This document shows positions 1 through 7,435 of a DNA stretch of 24,197 nucleotides, piece by piece. The notes below the pieces were generated by a model. That model was given only the letters and a program-made list of their open reading frames with translations, had not been told where the DNA came from and did not search any database. Where the stretch lies: assembly GCA_964651405.1 (NCBI GenBank), contig CAZYZB010000011.1, positions 1-24,197 on the forward strand. Direction: 5' to 3'. How positions within the stretch are numbered: the stretch's first letter is position 1; each line of letters opens with the position of its first letter. Source of the DNA: JAWBOD01 sp964651405 (GTDB lineage Archaea; Aenigmatarchaeota; Aenigmatarchaeia; Aenigmatarchaeales; Aenigmatarchaeaceae). A program made the position numbers and the translations under genes.

Positions 1-167
1 AATTAGCTCTGGAATTAGGCATTATGGATAAACAAGGATTTGTCAAAACAGCCAATATCAAGAAGATTACCTTTAGTTGTATTTTCGTTTATTACTTCCC
101 CTGTTATTTTTAATCTTGACTTTACAGTTATGTCTTTAAATAAAGATTTACTTTTCATAAAAATCAT
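1..167 (-). pseudogene. Class I SAM methyltransferase, N-terminal part, apparently frameshifted; runs off the left edge
   Basis: On the minus strand an open frame begins at ATG 167 (or 158) and stops with TAA at about 17-15. It reads about 48 residues from the second ATG and ends in a segment with LLDIGC, the glycine-rich SAM-binding motif I of class I methyltransferases, preceded by an N-terminal stretch (LFKDITVKSRL) typical of such enzymes. The stop comes about ten residues after motif I, far too early for a functional domain. The neighbouring frame continues open to the edge and reads IMPNSRAN, which resembles the segment that normally follows motif I. I infer a single-base frameshift in a methyltransferase gene whose remainder lies outside the window. 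A sequencing error would look the same. No convincing SD site is visible. It is the last gene of the leftward glycan operon. Confidence 0.45.
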
Positions 168-188
168 TCTAACTTTTTAAAACATAAA

Positions 189-506
189 TTAACCGCATAA
201 AAGGCGGCTATCTTCCTTATTTGTAATAAAAATGGGAATAGTAATGCTAGGTTGATATCTTTTTAAAATTTTAAATTTTGTTTTTGCATAGTAACATCTT
301 TCTTTCCATTTTTCAAGGAAGTTTAAACTATTATAAGACCAATGGTTTTTATGCAAAAAATGATAGCATAAAGGATTTAGAAAATGTGGTACTAGTATGG
401 TCGCTTTAATTTCGTCTACAGTGTCATTTTTGTATGGTATACCTTTGTTTAAATCATGAATTATATCAACATCATTTGCTACTGATGGTGATTTCATTTT
501 TTTCAT
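189..506 (-). CDS. Remnant of a class I SAM methyltransferase (105 aa), probably non-functional
   Basis: The protein matches pieces of a common archaeal methyltransferase family. DVDIIHDLNKGIPYKND (residues about 13-29) is the acidic loop and motif II region, VDEI follows, and YNSLNFLEK with YYAKTKFKILKR matches the C-terminal part. Two parts are missing. The N-terminus with SAM motif I is absent, and about 30 residues between DEI and LVPHF are absent, where relatives have the HVLEHL helix and the proline/glycine loop. So this looks like a decayed copy rather than a complete enzyme. The frame is nevertheless open and has a strong SD (AAGGAGAT, 513-520 on the minus strand) six bases before the ATG, so a short protein may still be made. 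It starts 1 bp after the stop of the upstream GT2 gene. Alternative: a standalone small protein with a new role. Confidence 0.6.
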   Translation of the reverse strand: MKKMKSPSVANDVDIIHDLNKGIPYKNDTVDEIKATILVPHFLNPLCYHFLHKNHWSYNSLNFLEKWKERCYYAKTKFKILKRYQPSITIPIFITNKEDSRLLCG

Positions 507-507
507 T

Positions 508-1443
508 TTATAATCTCCTTGGTGTTTTTACCCATATTTTTGTTACTGATTCATTCTTTTTAACTTTTGCTTCTATCACGGCAAATGTAAATATGATGCA
601 CCAGTAAAAAAATGCTTCAATGTCAATTAATTTGTATTTTGTTATGTTTCTTAAAAAGAAATAAAATATACGAGAATAATAACCTATTACACGTATATCA
701 TACTTGTCAGAAAGTTTGAACCAACCAGATATGCCTCTTCTTTTTTGATAAAATAGCTGTTTGGCTGTAATCGGCACACCATAAAAATAAACTGAAACCT
801 CATCTAAATAAACAATCTTATATCCTTTTTTTAAAATCATGTATCCAATCTCATCGTCCATACATATTATTTTCGATGCATCAATGTTTGGATTTATAAG
901 GTTTCTTCTAAAACACTGAACGCTTAATGTTGGAACAGGCGGAATTTTAGTTAAAGGATAAAATTGCTTTCTAAAGTTAGAAACAAGCATGTTAACAAAT
1001 ATTTCTCCTCTAGCAATTAAGCTTCTTTCTGCTTGAAAAGTCTTTGAAAAGTCTTCACCAAACCATACAACTCCTCCAACCGTCGGGTCATTAAAAGCGC
1101 TAGATACCTTGTATAGGGCACTCCCAGGGTTATGCAATCTCATATCAGCATCCATTTTGAGTACTATTTCTCCTCTAGCCTTCTTGAGCATGCTCATCAT
1201 TCTACCTGCCATTCCTCTTCTTACTCCATCATAATCAATTTTTATAATACAATTTTTTCTATTTTTTTTAATAAATTTTTTAACTATCTCTAAGGTGTTG
1301 TCAGAGCACCCATCAATGCCTATAATGATTTCTTTCTTTATACCAGGATATTTCAACTCATTAACCAAGTGCTTCATTGTCTCTTCTATTATCTCAGCTT
1401 CATTATAAGCTGGCGTTATTATTGATATTTTAGGATAGTTCAT
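508..1443 (-). CDS. Family 2 glycosyltransferase with C-terminal membrane segment
   Basis: A GT-A fold inverting glycosyltransferase, 311 aa. The N-terminus ISIITPAYNEAEII is the classic nucleotide-binding start of GT2. GIDGCSDNT follows at about 42-50, and the metal/nucleotide-sugar DXD is D98-A-D100. CMDDEIGYMILKKGY resembles the acceptor-side acidic motif, and QKRRGISGW is a QxxRW-like motif. One or two hydrophobic stretches near residues 250-295 suggest membrane anchoring with the active site in the cytoplasm, where it would move a sugar onto a lipid carrier or lipid. The start overlaps the stop of the upstream GT39-like gene by one base (TAATG), implying translational coupling. Sugar donor and acceptor cannot be read from the sequence. 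Confidence 0.85.
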   Translation of the reverse strand: MNYPKISIITPAYNEAEIIEETMKHLVNELKYPGIKKEIIIGIDGCSDNTLEIVKKFIKKNRKNCIIKIDYDGVRRGMAGRMMSMLKKARGEIVLKMDADMRLHNPGSALYKVSSAFNDPTVGGVVWFGEDFSKTFQAERSLIARGEIFVNMLVSNFRKQFYPLTKIPPVPTLSVQCFRRNLINPNIDASKIICMDDEIGYMILKKGYKIVYLDEVSVYFYGVPITAKQLFYQKRRGISGWFKLSDKYDIRVIGYYSRIFYFFLRNITKYKLIDIEAFFYWCIIFTFAVIEAKVKKNESVTKIWVKTPRRL

Positions 1444-2939
1444 TACTTCAACTCCAGGATAACATTATTTTGATTGCCATATTCAATACTAAAGCTTTGA
1501 TTATTATTCAAAACAGTATTTACAAAATTATATGTGAATAAACCAAGAATATTGCTGCCTGGCATAATATAGTTTTGAGCAATGACGTCTTTCCATATCA
1601 AAATATGAGTAACATTATATTTTTTCAGTGTGTCATAAATGTACGTGCTGTTTTGAGTTGTCATTATGGTAGGGAATTCTTCTAAAGAGTTCCAAATTCT
1701 TTTTCTTTCAGCATAATAACTTACGCTCCCGCCATATGTAGTAAATATCACGGAATCTTTGGGGGTATTTTGTTTTATCCACGTTAAAGCTTGAATATAA
1801 TCTTCAGGATACCTTACTGATTGACTTGCACCCAAAGCAACTTGATAACTTAAGAATAAGCCATAAAATATTAAAATAATTGTTATTATTGACAGGTATT
1901 TGCTTTTGCTCATTAGACTTTTATTCAAGTCTCCCAAAAATATTCCACCAATTAATGCAAGCTGAGGGAAAATAATTGATAGATATCTAGGTTCTATACC
2001 ACCAATATATGTTCTTACGAAATAAAATATGAAAAATAAAGCACTCATGGAAATTGATATTTCTATTACCTTTTTCTCTTTTTCTTGTTTGGTATTAAAG
2101 TAGTATACGAAACCTGTAATCGTGAAGAATATAGAAAATAATCCAAAAATTTGTATATAGTCTGTTGTTGGAGATATTGCTGTTGCTATTTCTTTAGTTA
2201 ACCAAGTAGGATTTGCCTCTTTTGGAAGAGGGAAAATGTAGTTTAATCCTTCTACATAAGGATAGTTAAACAAATATATATTCCTAACAATCCATGGAGC
2301 AAATATCAAGAAAGCTATTATACTAGAAATAAAGGTCAGTTTGAAAAGTTCTTTGCTTTTCTTTGACAGAAAAGTTAGGAGCGAGTATAAGAAATAAGCA
2401 ATAAGCAAAAATATTCCACTAGGCTTGACATAAATTGATAGCCCTAAAATAACTCCTAGAAGTATGGCTTTTTTTATAGAGTCCAAAGATAAAAATAGGT
2501 ATAAACTCAAAATCGAAAAGAATGCTATTGGTATTTCTACATATGATAAGAACATAAACTGTGTAAAGTACGGCATAGCAAGCACTAACGCCATAGCAGT
2601 AAACCCAGCGAAGATATTAAATTTTTTTGTTATGAGATATAGAATTAAAACTGTTAACATGCCAAAAATTATGTTTATTGTTTTTGCTAATGTCAAAAGA
2701 TTTGAAGATAAAAATGAGAAAAATGAAATTAGTAAAGGATAAAATGGTGATATTGCATTATGATTTCCAAACTCATTAATAATGCTGTATTGCCCTTTAG
2801 CAAATTCTCTAGCTAACGATATGTAAAATGCTTCGTCTTCTCCTAGAAAGCTTGTAGATTGTACAAGATAAAGAAAGGTTACTCCTATTATCAGCATTGC
2901 TATTAAAAACAACTCTTTACTTGAAAACTCTAAATTCAT
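1443..2939 (-). CDS. GT39/PMT-like (GT-C) membrane glycosyltransferase
   Basis: A polytopic membrane protein of 498 aa with about ten or more hydrophobic segments. After the first membrane segment it has GEDEAFYISLAREFAKG, the external-loop acidic pair (D35, E36) followed by a helix that is typical of GT39/GT83 transferases (dolichyl-phosphate-mannose or ArnT-like). A hydrophilic C-terminal domain begins at about residue 375. These enzymes use polyprenyl-phosphate-linked sugars on the outer face of the membrane. I chose ATG 2939 because AAGGTG (2953-2948, minus) lies eight bases upstream; an in-frame GTG at 2948 would add three residues. The gene sits between a radical SAM gene and a GT2 gene in the same orientation, with a one-base stop/start overlap downstream. 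Acceptor and sugar are unknown. Confidence 0.8.
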   Translation of the reverse strand: MNLEFSSKELFLIAMLIIGVTFLYLVQSTSFLGEDEAFYISLAREFAKGQYSIINEFGNHNAISPFYPLLISFFSFLSSNLLTLAKTINIIFGMLTVLILYLITKKFNIFAGFTAMALVLAMPYFTQFMFLSYVEIPIAFFSILSLYLFLSLDSIKKAILLGVILGLSIYVKPSGIFLLIAYFLYSLLTFLSKKSKELFKLTFISSIIAFLIFAPWIVRNIYLFNYPYVEGLNYIFPLPKEANPTWLTKEIATAISPTTDYIQIFGLFSIFFTITGFVYYFNTKQEKEKKVIEISISMSALFFIFYFVRTYIGGIEPRYLSIIFPQLALIGGIFLGDLNKSLMSKSKYLSIITIILIFYGLFLSYQVALGASQSVRYPEDYIQALTWIKQNTPKDSVIFTTYGGSVSYYAERKRIWNSLEEFPTIMTTQNSTYIYDTLKKYNVTHILIWKDVIAQNYIMPGSNILGLFTYNFVNTVLNNNQSFSIEYGNQNNVILELK

Positions 2940-2993
2940 TATAAACACACCTTGAACTATAACTTTTTCTCATATATTCTGTTCATATTGATT

Positions 2994-4385
2994 TCATCTT
3001 GATGTAATTTTATCAAACATATTTTTAATTACTAATATAGATTGCTCAACAAGTACTTTCTTATCTTGTAAAAAGACATGCCTCATAAATGGGATGAACC
3101 CTCTGAACTTATAGTAATTCGTAAGCAACTCTAATCGCATCAAATGTAACTCATCTTCACTCCAATCTTTTGTATAACTAGGTATTATGTTTTCAGTCAG
3201 CCAATAATCATCATTTATTAGTCCTTCACTCTTTGCCATTTCATAAAGTGGTGTTGCAGGGAATATTTTAGTTAATCCGACAGTTATGAATGTCGGTTTT
3301 ATTACCTTTAATAACTCTATAGTCTCTTTTATTGTCTCTTTACTTTCATTCGGGTTTCCAACCATCAACAAGCAGTTTGTATCTATGCCAGCGTTATGAA
3401 TCATCTTGAAAGCATCAATTATCTGAGTCTGAGTTATTTTCTTGCTTATAGTATTTAATATCTCAGGTGAACCAGACTCAACACCAACTTCAAGTTGAAC
3501 ACAGCCTGCGAGTTTCATCCATTTCAACATTTCTTCGGATATTGTATTAACTCTAGTTTGAACAAACCAATGTATATCTAATTTTCTTCTAACAATCTCT
3601 TTACATATATCTGTAACTCTCTGCTGGTTAAGTGTAAATATATCGTCAGAGAAAAAAATGAATCTTATTCCATGTTCATTATAAAGCCACTCAATTTCAT
3701 CAACCACATTCTTTGGGCTCCTGGCCCTCCAGTTCTTACCCCAGAATTTTGAAGTTGAACAAAACTGGCATCCGAATGGACAACCCCGTGAAGTAATAAT
3801 AGACGTGTGCTTTAATTTTCCCATATTATGATTAACTGCTTGAGGCGGTTGTAAATATCTATCAAGTTCAATATCCCTATAGCATGGAAATGGTATTTCA
3901 TCTAGATTTTGTATAGACTCCCTGTTTTTATTTCTTATAATTTTTTTACCTTCTCTGTACGCTATACCATCAATATCTTTTATACTTTTATTATTTTCTA
4001 TTGCTTTAATTAGTAAAGGTGTTGTAATCTCTCCTTCTCCTGTAACTATGTAATCTACTTCTGGAAAGTTAGAAAGTATTTGCTCGTGCATGAAATCAGC
4101 ATGAGAACCACCGAGTATAGTTTTTATATTAGGATTAACTTCTTTACAGATTTTTGCTATCTTTATAGAGTTTATCCTATAATATGTAAAGCAACTTATA
4201 CCAACTATATCTGGATTCTCTTTTCTAATGGTATCCTCAATCTTCTTTGGGCTATAATCAAACATGTCAATCATTTTTACGTCATAGCCTTTGCCTATTA
4301 AAATAGATTGAATATAGCACAAGCCAAGTGGCGGCACATTGGCAAACCAATCATTTATTGGCGGTGATAAAAGCAGTATTTTCAT
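2994..4385 (-). CDS. B12-binding-domain radical SAM protein
   Basis: A 463-aa protein with the two-domain layout of the cobalamin-dependent radical SAM class. The N-terminal Rossmann-like domain opens with MKILLLSPP, followed by PPLGLCYIQSIL, NPDIVGISCFTYY and GGSHADF (about 92-98). The radical SAM barrel carries the iron-sulfur motif C202-x3-C206-x2-C209 (SRGCPFGCQFC). It ends with a helical tail. Members methylate unreactive carbons or form C-C bonds in lipids, antibiotics and cofactors. An upstream GTG at 4445 would add 20 residues that overlap the neighbouring gene and have no family resemblance, so ATG 4385 is preferred; its SD is weak. It lies between two GT-C genes, suggesting that the substrate is a glycan, a lipid carrier or a membrane lipid. 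Exact reaction unknown. Confidence 0.85.
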   Translation of the reverse strand: MKILLLSPPINDWFANVPPLGLCYIQSILIGKGYDVKMIDMFDYSPKKIEDTIRKENPDIVGISCFTYYRINSIKIAKICKEVNPNIKTILGGSHADFMHEQILSNFPEVDYIVTGEGEITTPLLIKAIENNKSIKDIDGIAYREGKKIIRNKNRESIQNLDEIPFPCYRDIELDRYLQPPQAVNHNMGKLKHTSIITSRGCPFGCQFCSTSKFWGKNWRARSPKNVVDEIEWLYNEHGIRFIFFSDDIFTLNQQRVTDICKEIVRRKLDIHWFVQTRVNTISEEMLKWMKLAGCVQLEVGVESGSPEILNTISKKITQTQIIDAFKMIHNAGIDTNCLLMVGNPNESKETIKETIELLKVIKPTFITVGLTKIFPATPLYEMAKSEGLINDDYWLTENIIPSYTKDWSEDELHLMRLELLTNYYKFRGFIPFMRHVFLQDKKVLVEQSILVIKNMFDKITSR

Positions 4386-4437
4386 ATATACCATCTTTTT
4401 GTAATGCTTACTAAATTTGAATCTTCTATATTCATAA

Positions 4438-5709
4438 CTACACACTCTTATTTGTAGGATATACAGCCCCTGATGTTAAATTAACAACAAATACACTATG
4501 ATTTAGGTCAGTTAAATTTAAATCACATTCGTATGCCACGATCATGAGGTGGAAAAAGTCCACATAAACTAGATTCATACCTACAGCTTGTTTTATCTGA
4601 GGACAGGCAGTTACAATCTGATCTCTTAATTGATTGAAGGCGTATTTTTGTAAGCTTGAGATGTAAAATATGAAAATAACGATGCTTATGACTAGTAAGT
4701 ATTTAAAGTATTTTTCCTTTAAGTTGTTAGCCACTATAACTGCCAATAGAGGAAACATGAATAAATAATATCTTATTGTCATTAGAGCTTTTATTGAAAG
4801 AACTTGAGCGGTTATGTAAACGATAAGTGATAATATAACAAAAAGGTTGATGTGATCTAACTTTCTTTTTCTAAAAAGGTCTACTACCAAGAATACTATT
4901 CCTAAAACTAATAGGAGGTCTATTGGATTTGGATAATAACCAGTTGTATCTATGAAATACGTTTCAGGTGAATTGACCTGAATGCCGCTTCTTAACATTT
5001 CTTCAGAGCTTTTAATATATGAAAGCTTCTGACCTGTAATCATTTCAACAATATCGCCACCACCTAGAATGTAATTTCTAGCATACCAAACTGAAATTAT
5101 TAAGATTACAGTAACAATCGATAAAACACGCTTATTTTTAAGACTGAATCCAAACTCTCTTCTTTTGAAGATTAATGTAGAAAGTATAAACCAACCAACT
5201 ACTGCTACTCCAGTTTGTTTTGATAAAAATGCCAATGAGGCAAATATGCCTGATATTAAAGGTTTTTTATCAAAAAAATAAACTGAAGCTAATGCAAAAG
5301 CTACAACCAAAACATCGCTCTCGCCTTGAATTACACTTCTTAAAAAAAGAAACGATATAAACAGTAGAGGAACAGCCCTATTATTTAATTTGTATGTAAA
5401 GAAGACGATGATCATAAAAGATATTACTATTAGCAATATTGGTGGCATGCTGAAGAAAATTAGAATTGTATATAAAAGCATAGTTAATGGCGGATATTTA
5501 AAAACTCCTCCTGGGTCGCCACTTGCTATTACAAAAGATCTAACTGAGTCTACAGGTTTCCATATAAAGTCAGGGTTTCTTAAGAGTTCTCTTGAAACAT
5601 AATATGTAAAGTAGTTGTCTGATCTTGGAGTGATAAGAGTTAATGAAAAGAATGTTACAACAATAATGATGATTGCATAAAAATATTTTTCATTTATGTT
5701 TATTTTCAT
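4438..5709 (-). CDS. Polytopic membrane protein, probable GT-C glycosyltransferase
   Basis: A 423-aa protein with about ten hydrophobic segments. After the first segment it has TPRSDNYFTYYVSRELL, an acidic external-loop motif like those of GT-C (GT39/GT87-type) glycosyltransferases, and later FKYPPLTMLLY, a YPP signature common in this class. A short polar C-terminal domain follows. It is probably a polyprenyl-phosphosugar-dependent transferase on the outer membrane face; the family assignment is from motif pattern only. The ATG at 5709 has a purine-rich site AAGGGG five bases upstream; an in-frame TTG at 5712 would add one residue. It is the first gene of the leftward operon and has its own TATA box and a 9-bp dyad in the leader region. 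Sugar and acceptor are unknown. Confidence 0.7.
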   Translation of the reverse strand: MKININEKYFYAIIIIVVTFFSLTLITPRSDNYFTYYVSRELLRNPDFIWKPVDSVRSFVIASGDPGGVFKYPPLTMLLYTILIFFSMPPILLIVISFMIIVFFTYKLNNRAVPLLFISFLFLRSVIQGESDVLVVAFALASVYFFDKKPLISGIFASLAFLSKQTGVAVVGWFILSTLIFKRREFGFSLKNKRVLSIVTVILIISVWYARNYILGGGDIVEMITGQKLSYIKSSEEMLRSGIQVNSPETYFIDTTGYYPNPIDLLLVLGIVFLVVDLFRKRKLDHINLFVILSLIVYITAQVLSIKALMTIRYYLFMFPLLAVIVANNLKEKYFKYLLVISIVIFIFYISSLQKYAFNQLRDQIVTACPQIKQAVGMNLVYVDFFHLMIVAYECDLNLTDLNHSVFVVNLTSGAVYPTNKSV

Positions 5710-5724
5710 CAAAACCCCTTTAAA

Positions 5725-5753
5725 AAGTTGGTTTATTTATCCTTAACCAACTT
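5725..5753 (-). promoter_or_regulatory. Perfect 9-bp dyad (possible operator or leader hairpin) upstream of the leftward glycan operon
   Basis: AAGTTGGTT (5725-5733) and AACCAACTT (5745-5753) are perfect reverse complements separated by 11 bases. The dyad lies between a TATA-like TTTAAATA (minus strand, 5771-5764) and the ATG at 5709. Using the 26-27 base TATA-to-start spacing seen elsewhere in the window, transcription would begin near 5741, at the centre of the dyad. That is a usual place for an archaeal repressor operator. On the minus-strand RNA the second arm runs into five T's, so a leader hairpin is also possible. Confidence 0.4.
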
Positions 5754-5763
5754 CGATAAATAT

Positions 5764-5771
5764 TATTTAAA
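5764..5771 (-). promoter_or_regulatory. TATA-like box of the leftward glycan operon
   Basis: TTTAAATA on the minus strand in the 210-bp divergent gap between the GT-C gene and the rightward methyltransferase. The predicted start of transcription is near 5741, giving a leader of about 30 bases that includes the AAGGGG site. The rest of the gap is AT-rich without other clear structure. On the plus strand, TATA-like stretches at about 5869-5878 and 5901-5910 could serve the rightward operon, but neither has decisive spacing. Confidence 0.4.
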
Positions 5772-5919
5772 TCATTTATTTTTGACATTTTTAAACATAT
5801 GAACTGAAAGTGATATACTGCAATAACAATATACTTCTCATAATTGTAAACTGATATAGTAGAATCTGTTTTAATAAAAACATTTAATAGTTTCGCTTAG
5901 ATATATAAATAGTGATTTT

Positions 5920-6495
5920 TTGAAAAAAAATTATGATAAAGAATATTTTGAGTATCTGAAAAGTAGAAGCTTGCTAGAACGTTTTCTTAGGAAATACTTA
6001 TATAAAGAACTTTTCAAAGAGATTGAAGGAAATACTTTAGACGTAGGATGCGGTATAGGTGAATTTATAGAGAACATACCCAATAGTGTTGGTATTGACA
6101 TTAATCCTTATTGTGTAAAATATTGTAATCAGAAAGGTTTGAATGTAATAAAAAGCAGTGCAACAAAAATAAGATTTAAAAATGAACACTTCAATACTAT
6201 AATCTGCGTTCATTTGTTAGAGCACCTAAAACGACCAGAAGACGCAATCAAAGAAATGTATAGAAAGTTAAAGTCTAATGGTAAATTGATAATTGTCGTG
6301 CCTACCGAATGCGGGTATAAGAGAGATAAAACACATAAAACATTCCTCTTTAAAGAGAACCTCAGAGAGTTGCTTGAAAAAAATAATTTCAAAGTCAAAC
6401 GGATGTATTATTACCCGTTTGCCTCAAAATTTATGAGAGAAAGATTATGCATAAATGTTTTACGTGTAATTGCTACAAAATACACAAATAGATGA
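5920..6495 (+). CDS. Class I SAM-dependent methyltransferase (Methyltransf_11 type)
   Basis: A complete small methyltransferase of 191 aa. Motif I is LDVGCGIGEF (about 40-49), followed by GIDINPYCV with the acidic residue that binds the ribose. A motif near ICVHLLEHLKRPEDAIKEMYRKLKSNGKLIIVVP holds the usual post-II helix and the loop before strand 5. It would transfer a methyl group from SAM to an unknown acceptor, probably a sugar or lipid intermediate given the neighbours. No in-frame ATG is available near the N-terminus, so translation must begin at the TTG at 5920. It is the first gene of the rightward operon, divergent from the GT-C gene. Confidence 0.8.
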   Translation: MKKNYDKEYFEYLKSRSLLERFLRKYLYKELFKEIEGNTLDVGCGIGEFIENIPNSVGIDINPYCVKYCNQKGLNVIKSSATKIRFKNEHFNTIICVHLLEHLKRPEDAIKEMYRKLKSNGKLIIVVPTECGYKRDKTHKTFLFKENLRELLEKNNFKVKRMYYYPFASKFMRERLCINVLRVIATKYTNR

Positions 6496-6552
6496 AAGCA
6501 TATAAGAAGATATTTATAAATTGATATAAAATAAACAGATAAAGGAATTAAA

Positions 6553-7434
6553 ATGAAATCCCCAAAAATCTCAATAATAATTCCAATTTTTTTGCAGATG
6601 GAATGCTCATCTGCAAAAAAATATCCTTACGTAGAACATTTTGAACCGATAAAAGAATGTATCAGCTCAATTGAAAACCAAAATTATAAGAATAAAGAAA
6701 TAATTTTCGCAAGCTATAATTCTAGAGACGGGTTTGAAGCAAGAAATAAAGCAGTAAAGAAGGCTAAGGGAGATATAATTTTCTTTTTATGCCCAGAAGC
6801 AGTCTTGACAAGTGATGATTCATTGGACAAACTGATAAGGATATTCAACGACACGAAGGCAGATGCTGTCGCGTGTACAAGCATAGCGAACGAAGATATG
6901 AAACTTTTCATTTGGCTTCTGAGTTGCGAGTTAGAAGAAAGAGAAAGATTGATGAAAGAAGGATGGACCGACGTCTGTTCATCATGCTATTTAGCGATAA
7001 AAAAGAAAGTGTTTGATGATTTTGGCGGATTCCCAAAAGAAAGTCCCACAATAAATACAAGAAATAAGTGGTTTAGCGCAGGATTCCCTGACTGGGATTT
7101 TTGCTATCTATTGAAGGAGAAGAAATATAGAATCTGGCACACAAATAAAGTTCATGTATATCATTATTATAGGACGAATTTCATACCTTATCTCAAAAAG
7201 CAATTTAATCAAGCATGGTATAGAATAGCTTTTTATAAGAGATTTAGAAAGATGAGGGATAACTACACCCAGTATGCTTTTATACCGCCCATAATGAAGC
7301 TTTACAAGAAAAAATCACATAAAGTATTGCTACTGATACCGATTGCCCTGATAAGATATATTCCATGGGGTTTAGGTGTACTAAAAGGAGTGTGGGATTT
7401 TTATATAGCGAATAAATATTTACCGAGGCAATAA
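6553..7434 (+). CDS. GT2-fold glycosyltransferase-like protein lacking the DXD motif
   Basis: A 293-aa GT2 relative. It begins MKSPKISIIIPIF and continues IKECISSIENQNYKNKEII, the usual first strand and helix. Residues about 14-30 form an insertion not present in its paralog at 10699. Where that paralog has FLDSDAEF, this protein has FLCPEAVL, so the DXD metal site is replaced by C80-P-E82. Later motifs persist: PDWDFCYLLKEKKYRIWH (acidic region) and KKQFNQAWYR (QxxRW-like). The C-terminal half matches the paralog but lacks its central membrane segments. It may be metal-independent, altered or inactive. SD AAAGGA (6541-6546) precedes the ATG. The following radical SAM gene starts two bases after its stop. 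Confidence 0.8.
   Translation: MKSPKISIIIPIFLQMECSSAKKYPYVEHFEPIKECISSIENQNYKNKEIIFASYNSRDGFEARNKAVKKAKGDIIFFLCPEAVLTSDDSLDKLIRIFNDTKADAVACTSIANEDMKLFIWLLSCELEERERLMKEGWTDVCSSCYLAIKKKVFDDFGGFPKESPTINTRNKWFSAGFPDWDFCYLLKEKKYRIWHTNKVHVYHYYRTNFIPYLKKQFNQAWYRIAFYKRFRKMRDNYTQYAFIPPIMKLYKKKSHKVLLLIPIALIRYIPWGLGVLKGVWDFYIANKYLPRQ
6586..6622. repeat. Perfect 15-bp inverted repeat with 7-base loop inside the GT2-like gene
   Basis: ATTTTTTTGCAGATG (6586-6600) and CATCTGCAAAAAAAT (6608-6622) are exact reverse complements around the loop GAATGCT. The repeat covers codons 12-24 of the GT2-like gene at 6553, exactly where that protein has extra residues compared with its paralog. The RNA of either strand could fold into a 15-bp stem. 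Confidence 0.85.
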
Positions 7435-7435
7435 A

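Noticed and set aside
2464..2742. 92-codon plus-strand open frame inside the GT39-like gene
   Set aside because: Opposite-strand shadow of a membrane protein gene, with no family resemblance or SD.
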